A stretch of DNA of 13,272 bases, taken from the NCBI GenBank assembly GCA_014084085.1, contig NPFB01000041.1:823-14094 (forward strand), written 5' to 3'. This DNA is from Hondaea fermentalgiana (lineage: Eukaryota; Sar; Bigyra; Thraustochytrida; Thraustochytriidae). This document shows, piece after piece, positions 1 through 8,215 of this stretch (positions within the stretch are counted from its first letter, which is position 1; each line of letters begins with the position of its first letter). The position numbers and the translations under genes were made by a program. Under the pieces are notes generated by a model. That model was not told where the DNA came from and did no database searches. It saw only the letters and a program-made list of their open reading frames with translations.

Positions 1-315
<315 letters not shown>

Positions 316-323
316 ATTGTTCG

Positions 324-334
324 AATAAAATAAA
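324..334 (+). terminator. Overlapping AATAAA polyadenylation signals of beta-tubulin
   Basis: Two AATAAA hexamers overlap by one base (324-329 and 329-334) and begin 9 nt after the beta-tubulin stop codon. Position and sequence fit a canonical eukaryotic poly(A) signal. It implies a 3' UTR of only a few tens of bases, with cleavage probably in the CA-rich stretch around 341-350. The cleavage site itself cannot be seen from sequence. Confidence 0.75.
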
Positions 335-583
335 TACCCGCACACACACTTCTTTTCCTTGTTCCTTATTCAGAAATTGGTTCTGCGCGCGGGTTCATCC
401 ATTGATCGATCCAATTCCGCAAGGAAGACAAATTCAAATTTAAGTTTCATGTTTGACTCGCGACATTTTCTTCTAGGACTTACTTTTGCATCATTGCATC
501 GTCGTAAAAAGCGTCCGATGCAAATAATCGACAAAAATAAGTCGAATGCCGCTGCTTGATTTCCAGTACATGCTGATATTGTA

Positions 584-1702
584 TCATGGGCTCTGCTTGT
601 CTCTGATTGCTGCCTCCAATCTCTCAATGTGCTTTTTTGCAACGTCGAGACGTAGCTCTTGAATCACACATCTTACAATAGCCGGATTGTGGTGTGATGT
701 TATTGTTACGGTGCCACGGTATTTCGCGTGTTTCTTTCTCTTATGAAAGAGTTTTTTCGCTTTAACCGTGCGTGGCTCCTTCAAAAAGATTACGTTCGCT
801 TGAAGAACCCAATCTTCTTCCTTTGGAAATGTTACGTATGGTTTCTTCATAAGCGTGTTTTCCATGAAGTCTCTTCCACGATCCAGCAACTCCTCCAATT
901 TTGACTTATTGGCGAGCCAAAGTTCTCTTTGAGCCTTAGGTCCCCAAGAGGGCGAGGGTGGAGTTGGCCTCGAGGATTTCTTTGGCGTAATTGTTTCGCC
1001 AATCGCCTTCTTCGTTCGACTTTTGTCAAATTTTCCCTTCGCAAATTGGTGCTGGGACGCACCATCCTGCTCGTCGTTACGGCCCGAAGCAATAGTGGCA
1101 TTTTCCCCATTCTGGCGAAACCCCTTCCGCGCTTTTATGGCTGCTTTTCGACGAGGTCGGTTCGATGCTGTACTAGAGGGATGAATGGAGGAGACAGAGT
1201 CGCTTCCGGCGTTCGGTCGGTTCGGGTGATCGTCTTTATCGATCACAACCTCTTCAGCTTCGTTCCCGTCTGGGTTATCTCCGGCTTCGTCCGTGTCTGA
1301 TGCCTGTGAAAAGGTGCTCGTTCCGAGTTGTTGCTGAGATTCCTCAGCCAATGTACGTTGCCGACAACGTTCGGCCTGTGCTCTGCGGCGCGCTGGCCAT
1401 GAAGCATGGGCATCGATATACTTCATGAATTGCGGCCAGTGAGGCCCTAGATGTGCCAATAAGAGGGTGATGGCCTCTTCAATTTCTACAAAGGCCGAAT
1501 GATTGATTGATTCGCCTCTTGCGAAAAGCTTGTCCGGATGATATGTACGCAGACAGAGGTTTCGAAACAGCGTGGACTTACCACGGCTCTTAAGGAAAAG
1601 TTTTCGAAGCGAATCGACCTCATGATATCGAAGCAAGATACTCAGCGGCGGATAGACGAATTCCTCTTCAGGGAGAAAAACAATACGGTCTTGCATTTGC
1701 AT
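584..1702 (-). CDS. Protein with a divergent J-domain (DnaJ-like), otherwise unrecognised
   Basis: A 372-residue protein, TGA at 586-584. Residues about 25-85 look like a J-domain. A helix-II-like LFRNLCLRTY leads into HPDK at 55-58, the signature tripeptide that stimulates Hsp70 ATPase, and a helix-III-like stretch AFVEIEEAITLLLAHL follows at 70-85. The usual helix I consensus (YxxLGv) is not visible, so the domain is atypical. Residues 105-250 are low complexity, acidic first (DTDEAGDNPDGNEAEE) and then basic and Ser/Pro-rich (RPRRKAAIKARKG, PKKSSRPTPPSPS), and look disordered and possibly nuclear. The C-terminal 120 residues (WGPKAQRELWLANKSKLEEL onward) are Lys-rich and ordered, and I do not recognise them. 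The start is the first of two in-frame ATGs two codons apart, and no other Met occurs before residue 93. It converges on beta-tubulin across a 268-bp gap with no AATAAA found for this strand. Likely an Hsp70 co-chaperone, by inference from HPD only. Confidence 0.75.
   Translation of the reverse strand: MQMQDRIVFLPEEEFVYPPLSILLRYHEVDSLRKLFLKSRGKSTLFRNLCLRTYHPDKLFARGESINHSAFVEIEEAITLLLAHLGPHWPQFMKYIDAHASWPARRRAQAERCRQRTLAEESQQQLGTSTFSQASDTDEAGDNPDGNEAEEVVIDKDDHPNRPNAGSDSVSSIHPSSTASNRPRRKAAIKARKGFRQNGENATIASGRNDEQDGASQHQFAKGKFDKSRTKKAIGETITPKKSSRPTPPSPSWGPKAQRELWLANKSKLEELLDRGRDFMENTLMKKPYVTFPKEEDWVLQANVIFLKEPRTVKAKKLFHKRKKHAKYRGTVTITSHHNPAIVRCVIQELRLDVAKKHIERLEAAIRDKQSP
1691..1700 (-). promoter_or_regulatory. 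GCAAATGCAA motif overlapping the J-domain gene start
   Basis: The decamer GCAAATGCAA (minus strand) includes the second in-frame ATG of the J-domain gene. The identical decamer occurs at 3051-3060 (+) and 11228-11219 (-), each near the 5' end of a gene. Seen directly; any role is inference, and it could be chance or a start-codon context. Confidence 0.25.
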
Positions 1703-2240
1703 TCTTGAAGAAGCTCAAGTCGTTGACCCTTTCAAGGGTCACTATCGTTCTGTCAAAGCCGCGTACAAACCGCCTCGCTCGTTGTACTCGCGAGTCTGCG
1801 TTCGATGCTGCGCTGCGGAGAGCAGGCAGGCGCCGGGGTGGCGGAGACAAATAACGCGGGCGCCTTCTTTCTCGGTACGCTTTCCGACGCTCTCAATAGG
1901 CGTCAGAGAAGGTGAAGTCTGAAGCCAATGGCAACGATGGAACACTGCCGTGTCGCTGCTGCCAATGGTTACACGCTTGGTGAGCTGGCTTAGCGATCTC
2001 TCGGCGGCCCACGTTGCTGCAATCTCGCGGTGATGTGGTCGCCCCCCGCTATGCTATCGCGCAGTCAGGGTTGTCGGTCTCTGTCAGCCTGCGTCAAGGC
2101 GATTTGGTATGTCACCAATAGCGGGAAAAGGCAACGACAGCTATTTCAATGATGAAGGCTCGTTCGTCAAACTGCCGAACAACCTGACACGCCAGACAAA
2201 GGGTCGTGGCCAGCGGTGACGCCATGCACTTTCACTCTGC

Positions 2241-2731
2241 TGTCGCAAACAAAGCTGAGCCGGGCTTGTTCGCTCTGCTCCTTCAGCAAGTTCGAAACGC
2301 GATTTGAGAGTGAGACGAGAACGACAAGTGCAGCCATCTTCACGCCTTCGTGCGAAGAGGGAAAGTTCCTCATGTTTCCGGACGCAGGCTGCCTCTACGC
2401 TGATGTCGCAAACAAAGCCGATCCGGGCTTGTTTCCTCTGCTCTCAGAAAACCCACCTCTGAACGCTTTTTGAGAGCGAGACGAGAGCGGCAAGTGCATT
2501 CAACTTCACGCCTTCGTGTGAAGAGGAAAGTTCCTCATGCTCCAGACGCATGCTGCGTCCACGCTGCTGTCGCAAACAAAGCCGATCCGGGCTTGTTTGC
2601 TCTACTCCTAGAAAACCCACCTCTGAACGCTTTTTGAGAGTGGGATGAGAGCGGTAAGTGTGCATCCATCTTTCGGACTTTTCGCGTGCGTCTGGAAAAT
2701 TCCTCAACTTTCGAGGCGCAGGCTGCTGCTG
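2241..2731. repeat. Decayed tandem repeat, about three units of 163-164 bp
   Basis: Units begin with TGTCGCAAACAAAG at 2241, 2404 and 2568, giving periods of 163 and 164 bp. Units 2 and 3 are nearly identical over the first ~95 bases, which include GCCGATCCGGGCTTGTTT and CCACCTCTGAACGCTTTTTG. Units 1 and 2 agree best in their second half, including CACGCCTTCGTG and AAAGTTCCTCATG. The third unit decays after about 130 bases into GCTGCTGCT. Reading frames through it in either direction meet stops, and the period is not a multiple of three in both units, so a protein repeat is unlikely. It has no terminal inverted repeats or transposase. Best read as a local minisatellite-like array or old segmental duplication. 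Confidence 0.85.
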
Positions 2732-3050
2732 CTCCCACCCGACGTGACGTCGTTACTGTCGTCTGATGACGTTTCAAGTATCTGACGCCCTTGGCTCCAG
2801 AGAAGCACCTCTGCGCATTACCCAGTGTGCTTACTCTGATCTTCACAAGGAAAGCGCCAACGAGTTTTACAGCCTTCATAGAAATCTGAATGGAGTCTGG
2901 TGAGACTGCGTTCGTGCGTCGTCCTCTTGTAGCTTGTCGAACTGTGGATTTGCTCAAGATATCCGAGAAATGACCGTGTGAGAGACTTTCTCGCGATTTG
3001 ATAGCGTGCCGACAATTGTACTCCCTTCCTTCGCTCACTGTTCTCCAAAA

Positions 3051-3060
3051 GCAAATGCAA
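3051..3060 (+). promoter_or_regulatory. GCAAATGCAA motif upstream of the coiled-coil gene
   Basis: Exact copy of the decamer also found at the starts of the J-domain and pyrophosphatase genes, here about 190 bp upstream of the ATG at 3248. It contains an ATG (3055) that would open an out-of-frame reading frame running to 3312, over the main start. Role unknown. Confidence 0.25.
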
Positions 3061-3247
3061 CATGGTATCCTTACTGTAGCTTCAAGAGAGAGAGGGCGTA
3101 GGGACAGTGGTCTGTCTCTGCAATCGAGTACTGCTCCTCCACTGAAGCACTTTTCTGCCCAGGAGAGGCTTGGCCGCCTGGTTTTGCGGCAGGCAAACCC
3201 GAAACACTCGACGAAAGCGCATCAACTCCTAAAGCCTCGACGTTGCC

Positions 3248-4939
3248 ATGGCAAGAGATCCAGGAAAGCAGCGACGCAAGCGCAAGGGGCCGGACCCCGA
3301 GCAAGACGATGATTCTATCGCCTCCGCGACCACGGGAAGTGGCGGTACGAGCGACGATGGTTCGAGTGTGGTCAGCAGCAAGGGCGCAAAGAAGTCTCGT
3401 TATGATGAGAGCCACGATTTGGCCATGGTTATGATGGTGAAGCGCATAAAGGAAAATATGGTGGGCGTGGATAAAAACAAGGTAAAGGCAACAAAAAGGT
3501 GGGAAAAGGCCATGAACGAACATTTACGCTCCCGTGCTGGCGAAAATTTGATCTGTGGCGATGCTGCGATGACTGAGGGTCTCGAACATCTCCAAAAGGC
3601 CACGATCAAGTTCCAGCAAGGACAAGTTGCACTTCGTCACGCTAATGCTGACATGATGGAGCTTCATGGTGAGATCGAAGATTGTGAGGAGAGGATGTCT
3701 ATCATGAAGGATGAGTTGAAGAAGAAGGAGAAGGAGGTGAAAGAGGCGATTGCGGAAAAAGAGAAGGTGATGAAGGAGATTGAGAGACTAAAGGCTGTCA
3801 CCGAGAAGAACACGCCGTGCTCTGAGAAGGACCAGAGCGAGCCGCAGCCGCGCTCCCCCGAAAATGACGGACTCAAGAACGTCAATGATGGGGTCCAGCA
3901 CCTGAGCATTAGTTCCTCTGCTGCTCTTTGTGCTGCGTCCCATGTTGCTTCTGATGCTGTGGCTGATTTCGAGTCTGAGTCTGTGTACGGTGAGTCAGAT
4001 TTGTCCGGGTCCGAAGGCGGCCGCTCCAGCAAAGAGACGAGAGTGCAGCATGCGAGCACTTCGACGAGCTCGTCGACAAGGTTCCAAGACAATGCACAAC
4101 CTATCGCCAAAACCACACCGAGGACTACAAGGAGCGCAGCCAAGGGCTCCAAAGCCAGTGTCACCAAAGTGGCAAGCAATCCAATGCCGGCTGCGAGCAC
4201 CAGCTCGTCAAGTTCGGCAGAGAACACAGACGTGCAAAAGGATGCCACGCTGAAACGTATTGAGCTCGAGGCGCGACTGACAACGATCAACGAGGTGATT
4301 GCGGAACTGCGAAAGGAGATCGTCGAGAAAAGCAAGATTCAAGCGGATATAATCAAGGAGCTCAAAGCCAAGAAAGTCAAGTGCTACGACATGGGTATGG
4401 GAAACCTGGAACAGGAAGCAGAGAAGCTGCAGGAAGAACAGAAGAAAGTTCAGGAGTTTGTACGGCAGCATCGTTGGAAAAAAGCCAGCCACCTTGCTGC
4501 ACGCTTTGTTTCCGGGTTCACAATACTTTACGACTATAATAAGCAGGGTTCTGTGGACGCAAACCACGTCCTGGAGCATGGCATCGACTATCTGCCAGAA
4601 GAGGTAAAAAGTGCTCTGCAGAAAAGTGAGGTGAGATGGAGGCACGCCGAAAAGAAGGAAGATGCCCCCGGCAAGTTAATCGCCGACATAATTCGCGGTT
4701 GCGGTCTTGCTCCAGGTGGAAAAGCCTACAAAGATCTTCTCACTCTCAAGGGGGTAAACGTGAAAGCCGCACATCAAGTGATCGCCTCGAAGATTCTAGA
4801 TGCTGTGGATCTCACCGATACGACGACACGTGAGACGCGGACAAGGCAGATTGACAACATTTTGAATCACATGCGAGAAGACAACCCGCTTCTCATTCTC
4901 GATGCGCCCGGCCCGGCGTCTTCCTCCTCATCATCTTAG
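3248..4939 (+). CDS. Unrecognised coiled-coil protein, 563 aa
   Basis: I do not recognise this protein. The first ATG (3248) follows an in-frame TAA at 3230-3232 and sits in a good context (GCCATGG). Visible layout: a basic cluster KQRRKRKG at residues 7-14 that could be a nuclear localisation signal; a Ser/Asp/Gly-rich stretch 20-50; a helical coiled coil about 110-187, very charged near its end (KDELKKKEKEVKEAIAEKEK); a long Ser/Thr/Ala-rich, probably disordered linker 190-328; a second coiled coil about 331-410; then a compact 130-residue C-terminal segment (412-548) with hydrophobic-aromatic patches such as RFVSGFTILYDY and GCGLAPGGKAYKDLLTL. It ends in six serines. There is no enzyme motif or membrane segment. 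The C-terminal segment looks folded and is where homology should be sought. Coding status rests on length, the clean start and the poly(A) signal downstream. Confidence 0.85.
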   Translation: MARDPGKQRRKRKGPDPEQDDDSIASATTGSGGTSDDGSSVVSSKGAKKSRYDESHDLAMVMMVKRIKENMVGVDKNKVKATKRWEKAMNEHLRSRAGENLICGDAAMTEGLEHLQKATIKFQQGQVALRHANADMMELHGEIEDCEERMSIMKDELKKKEKEVKEAIAEKEKVMKEIERLKAVTEKNTPCSEKDQSEPQPRSPENDGLKNVNDGVQHLSISSSAALCAASHVASDAVADFESESVYGESDLSGSEGGRSSKETRVQHASTSTSSSTRFQDNAQPIAKTTPRTTRSAAKGSKASVTKVASNPMPAASTSSSSSAENTDVQKDATLKRIELEARLTTINEVIAELRKEIVEKSKIQADIIKELKAKKVKCYDMGMGNLEQEAEKLQEEQKKVQEFVRQHRWKKASHLAARFVSGFTILYDYNKQGSVDANHVLEHGIDYLPEEVKSALQKSEVRWRHAEKKEDAPGKLIADIIRGCGLAPGGKAYKDLLTLKGVNVKAAHQVIASKILDAVDLTDTTTRETRTRQIDNILNHMREDNPLLILDAPGPASSSSSS

Positions 4940-4985
4940 GCTCGCTTTCGAGTTTTACCAGGGCCCTATCATCAGATAAGAGATA

Positions 4986-4995
4986 AATAAATAAA
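4986..4995 (+). terminator. Overlapping AATAAA polyadenylation signals of the coiled-coil gene
   Basis: AATAAA occurs at 4986-4991 and again at 4990-4995, within a TAAATAAATAAATA run that starts about 45 nt after the stop codon. This is the expected place for the poly(A) signal of the gene ending at 4939. Confidence 0.75.
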
Positions 4996-5022
4996 TATAC
5001 GGCTCGCAATGACCTTTTGCGT

Positions 5023-5028
5023 TTTATT
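5023..5028 (-). terminator. AATAAA polyadenylation signal of the WD40 pseudogene
   Basis: TTTATT on the plus strand reads AATAAA on the minus strand, 58 nt beyond the ancestral stop codon inferred for the WD40 locus (TGA at 5088-5086). It lies about 30 nt from the plus-strand signal of the neighbouring gene, so the two 3' ends converge tightly. Confidence 0.6.
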
Positions 5029-5085
5029 ATTCAAAAAGAAAAGATCGAAAAGGAAACACGAGCGGATGGCGTTTGCAGTGCCAGT

Positions 5086-5998
5086 TCATTGAATCTTCTC
5101 ATCATGATGTGCATGCAAAACGTGAACAGACCCGCTTGCGTCGCCGGCAACGAAGATGTTGCCAAGTCGAACTGTTTCTCTTGCGACGTGTTCCGTTGGG
5201 AAGCCAGTTCCATCTCAAAGTTCCACGTATACACCCTTTCTTATCATCACAGAGGCACTCCTGCAAGCTCCCGGAAAACGTTTCTTGATCGGTTCCAGTC
5301 GTGGCGTCCCAACGATGGGAGTCATTCCATGACATGACTGTGAAAGGATAGTGCTTTTTCCAATCGCGACCGTGTGGACTCAGCCAGAGTGCCTCCCGAG
5401 AAAATGACGTTCGTCAGCCAAAGAAGCACTCCATACGCGCGCAGTCCTATCAGAGGATCCGGGAACGACAGTGTCGCACCCTATCGCTACGCAATCAACG
5501 AAGTCCAAGTGCCCTTTGAGTACAAGCTGATTCGCACCTGATGTAGCGTCTCTAAGACGTACAGTCTCATCGGAAGACCCAGAAATGATTGCGTTGCCTT
5601 CAATCGCCACGCTATTGATTTCGGAGACGTGCCCCTCGAGAACATATTGTTCCTCGGCCGCCCTAGCTAGCATCCCAGACCCGCACCGTCTCATCCCATG
5701 ACCCAGACACAAAACGACATTACCCTCGATCGCAACGCCTCTGACAAAATTAGAGTGTTTAATAAGAACGTGCCGCTCCTCGCTCGACTTGGCGTCCCAA
5801 ATTGGGACCGAAGATCCAGAAATGATTGTATCCACACAATGCACAGCACCAGAGTGTCCCATGAGAATGCACTGTATTTCACCAGATCTGGCGTCCCATT
5901 TTCGCACCGTCCTGCCTCCAGAGCCAGATACGATTTTATCAACCCCCGATCGCCACGCTTGTAACGCCATAGTAGTCATGTGATAAAGAATGTCTGAC
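5086..5998 (-). pseudogene. WD40-repeat protein, degenerate with multiple frameshifts
   Basis: WD40 signatures run across the locus in more than one frame. The longest open part (5979-5380) contains RTVRKWDARSGE, NAIISGSSDETVRLRDATSG and VVPGSSDRTARVWSAS. Breaks I could trace: upstream HDYYGVTSVAIGG is in another frame and joins only across a G-run near 5941-5947; the second repeat lacks several residues; between about 5716 and 5668 the expected VSGSWDETVRVWDAS is in the +1 frame, followed by a stop; TGA at 5382-5380; HRWDATTGTD resumes in a second frame near 5335; VYTWNFEMELASQ lies in a third; and FVAGDASGSVHVLHAHHDEK returns to the first and ends at TGA 5088-5086. WD40 proteins form beta-propeller scaffolds; no specific function can be named. 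The 5' end lies only about 85 bp from the TTLL stop, leaving little promoter. Sequencing indels are the alternative, but all neighbouring frames are clean. Confidence 0.8.
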
Positions 5999-6082
5999 CT
6001 TACGAGTACACGAAGGCTGATCGCATTTGGTCGAAACTGTCAAGAATAGTCGATGATGAGAATGAAGAAGAATTTACTTGTT

Positions 6083-8137
6083 TCAATCATGTGCTTGTGA
6101 CTTACTCAGTGCGGGAGTGGACGCCGAGGGCCCAACTTTGGAAGGGTGAACATCGAGCATGCTAGTGGGAAGCTGAGCCTTGGGTCTTTTTGCTTTGGCA
6201 CTGCTTGCAATGCGTCGCTCGATACGAAGTCTGTCCGAATGCGAGGTGGCCACAGAGAGACGCTCCACGAGCATCTGATTTCGCTCACGCTTTTCACGAA
6301 AGAACCTATCGTAGATGAATGCAGTCGGCGAAGGATACACGCAGCGCCAACCCCCGGAGCGTCTCTTTTCGGTTTCGAATTCTCGCACGAGACGGGTCGC
6401 AGAGGGCGCAGGGGCCAGAGATGGTTTAGCCGTCACAAAGGGCTCTTCCGTACGTTTGCGGTGCACGTCGCAAGGCTGCACACCCGCGAGCGTAAGTAGG
6501 TCAGCGATCATGGCGGATTTGATTTGCAAGTCAAGCGCCGAATCGCAACCGAGACTCGGACCCAGATTGACCTCGATGAGCCAAGGCTTGAGGTCTTCGT
6601 CCACGAGAACATCAAAACCAAAGAGCTGGAAGCAATTTGATGCGTGTCGCACATGCATGTCCATCGCAGAAAGGACCTGGGGCTCAATACTAATCAGTGT
6701 CTTGATGATCAGAGCGTCAATGTTCGCAAACATGCCCTCCGCGTCGAGTCCCATGCGCTCCAGACGCGCTCGAAACGTCCGCAATGACCACTTTGAGGCT
6801 TTTTCATGGGCCTCACGTTGCGAGCTGTTCGAGTCTGCATTGTCCTCCGGAGTCTGATTGACTTCTTCGTCGCTAGTATTATTACTGCGTTTGCTGTTGG
6901 TATCGCTATCATGCGTGGAGCAGCTCGTGACGCTTCCCTTGCTCGTGGGACGAACGTCATCCTCGTCGCGAGACGCCGCGGACTCGGTCACAACAAACTT
7001 TTTGCTTTTCTTTTGCACAGAGTAGTTGGTCAGGTGCACATATCGATTCTTGAGGCTCTCGGCATCGTTGCGATATTCCTCTGTCGTCAGCCTGACCAAG
7101 CCCTCCTGGTAAATGTACACACGAAGGGGGTCGAAAGATGTCACTGCCACGTAGATGCGAAGGTCGAATTTTCGCTGATCCAGCAACAATGGGTTTGCAA
7201 TATACCTCGATACGAGAACGTTGCCATCTTCGCCTCCGCTAAGTGGAATCTCTGCGAGATTATCCGTCAGATAGATGCCGCGGCCACATGCGCTGGCGGC
7301 CGGCTTTACGATCCAGAGCTCTGGTGTCTCCTCATCTGGCCTCGAGCTAGTAGCTGGAGGCTGTTGCCTTTGGAGGGAATCCTTTGCCATGCGTTGAAAC
7401 TCGCTTCGGTCGGCGGGCAAAACAAAGCTTTGAGGGAAAAAGTCAAAGTGACGCTTACCATGCAGCTCCTGCATGCGTCTCATATTACGGCAGAGCTGAT
7501 CTTTACGCGTGATCTCATATGTACGAGGGAATTGATTCACTTTTTGGTGCCGAAGGAGCGACTGGTAAATGTGCGGACGCAAGGCGCCGGAAACCCAGAG
7601 CACATTCCAATCGTCTTTGGTGGTCTTGACAAATTTGCTACTTTCCAGAGTTGCTTCGATGAGCCGAATGCCTGCTTTATATCTGAGCTGGATGGGGGCA
7701 TTTCGTGCTGCGCGTTTGGCCTTGACGCATTGTGCACATGTGCAACTTGAGACGTGGCTCCTAGTGGCACCGCGTGGCGAATCTTGCTGCGTTGCCGCAC
7801 TCTTGGGACGTTTCCTCGATCCACCAGCGAGCGAGCGAACAGCGTCGAATCGAACAACGCTGTCAACGAACTGCAGACCCGCGGGAAGTTTGACGGGATC
7901 AATTTTATTGAGTTTTTTTGAGCGCTTTCCCTTGCGCGTTGCAGTCAGCGCCGTCTTGACCTTGGTCACCAGCGGAATGCGATGCCGAGTACTCGTCGAT
8001 GATGTTTGCTCGGTAAGGAATGAATTTTGGTCCAATTGGTGTTCACGCGCATTTTTTCCTGCATGCGGATGGGCATGCAAGGTGGGCGCTGGGGCGGGCG
8101 CCAAGGCCACGCGGCGACGGGCGCGCTCGCTCGACAT
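6083..8137 (-). CDS. Tubulin tyrosine ligase-like protein, probable tubulin polyglutamylase (TTLL5/TTLL4 type)
   Basis: A 684-residue member of the TTL/ATP-grasp family, which ligates amino acids to tubulin tails using ATP. The catalytic domain spans about 155-555. It has WNVLW (177-181), FPRTYEITRKD (203-213), the ATP-binding WIVKPAASACGRGIYL (275-290), RKFDLRIYV (322-330), YVHLTNYSVQKK (366-377), KWSLRTF (449-455) and GFDVLVDEDLKPWLIEVN (507-524) with the Mg-binding E522 and N524. These match the TTLL4/5 glutamylase group better than TTL itself, so glutamylation is the likely reaction; initiator versus elongase is not settled. A 70-residue acidic Ser/Asn/Asp-rich insertion (378-447) interrupts the domain after the NYS motif. 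The N-terminus is Arg/Ala/Pro-rich and the C-terminal 130 residues are basic. The ATG at 8137 is the first Met in the open frame. No intron. No AATAAA seen after the stop. Confidence 0.93.
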   Translation of the reverse strand: MSSERARRRVALAPAPAPTLHAHPHAGKNAREHQLDQNSFLTEQTSSTSTRHRIPLVTKVKTALTATRKGKRSKKLNKIDPVKLPAGLQFVDSVVRFDAVRSLAGGSRKRPKSAATQQDSPRGATRSHVSSCTCAQCVKAKRAARNAPIQLRYKAGIRLIEATLESSKFVKTTKDDWNVLWVSGALRPHIYQSLLRHQKVNQFPRTYEITRKDQLCRNMRRMQELHGKRHFDFFPQSFVLPADRSEFQRMAKDSLQRQQPPATSSRPDEETPELWIVKPAASACGRGIYLTDNLAEIPLSGGEDGNVLVSRYIANPLLLDQRKFDLRIYVAVTSFDPLRVYIYQEGLVRLTTEEYRNDAESLKNRYVHLTNYSVQKKSKKFVVTESAASRDEDDVRPTSKGSVTSCSTHDSDTNSKRSNNTSDEEVNQTPEDNADSNSSQREAHEKASKWSLRTFRARLERMGLDAEGMFANIDALIIKTLISIEPQVLSAMDMHVRHASNCFQLFGFDVLVDEDLKPWLIEVNLGPSLGCDSALDLQIKSAMIADLLTLAGVQPCDVHRKRTEEPFVTAKPSLAPAPSATRLVREFETEKRRSGGWRCVYPSPTAFIYDRFFREKRERNQMLVERLSVATSHSDRLRIERRIASSAKAKRPKAQLPTSMLDVHPSKVGPSASTPALSKSQAHD

Positions 8138-8197
8138 CCCTCTGCCCTTGCGAGCTGCTTCGCGTTCCGTGCGCGATTGATGTTTCTAGGCGAGAAG

Positions 8198-8215
8198 CAG
8201 CAGCAGCAGCAGCAG
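8198..8215 (+). repeat. Short (CAG)6 microsatellite
   Basis: Six uninterrupted CAG units (CTG on the minus strand) lie about 60-80 bp upstream of the TTLL start codon, probably in its promoter or 5' UTR. Too short to suggest expansion by itself. Confidence 0.8.

Larger units (their letters stand above)
1703..3247. other. Intergenic region between divergent genes, no supported gene
   Basis: This 1.5-kb stretch lies between the 5' ends of the J-domain gene (-) and the coiled-coil gene (+), so it should hold both promoters. Reading frames of up to 167 codons exist but none shows a recognisable domain, and those over 2241-2731 run through repeats with stops. Visible short items: a 7-bp inverted repeat GACCCTT-TC-AAGGGTC at 1725-1740, just upstream of the J-domain ATG; a second inverted repeat AGGCGCC/GGCGCCT at 1828-1834 and 1859-1865; CCAAT boxes near 1924, 1961 and 2115; and a bZIP-like TGACGTCG at 2745-2752 with TGATGACGT shortly after. 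None is proven functional. The main structure is the tandem repeat listed separately. Confidence 0.6.

Noticed and set aside
1725..1740. Inverted repeat GACCCTT-TC-AAGGGTC as a hairpin
   Set aside because: A two-base loop is too tight for a stable hairpin. It could be a factor-binding dyad but there is no second copy to support that.
2535..3038. 167-codon minus-strand frame over the intergenic repeats
   Set aside because: It runs partly through the tandem array, shows no domain, and related frames in the other units are broken, so coding is not supported.
3243..3254. 12-bp palindrome TTGCCATGGCAA resembling an RFX X-box
   Set aside because: It coincides with the start codon and Kozak context of the coiled-coil gene, and X-box control by RFX factors is not established in this type of organism.
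3664..4335. 223-codon minus-strand frame rich in Ser, Phe and Leu
   Set aside because: Mirror image of the Lys/Glu coiled coil and Ser-rich linker of the plus-strand gene; the membrane-like look is an artefact of reading GAG/AAG codons backwards.
5017..5337. 106-codon plus-strand frame over the WD40 locus
   Set aside because: It is the complement of the degenerate WD40 sequence, which has clear repeat signatures on the minus strand and its own poly(A) signal.
6806..7750. 314-codon open frame on the plus strand across the TTLL gene
   Set aside because: Antisense shadow of the conserved TTLL catalytic domain; no recognisable protein features.
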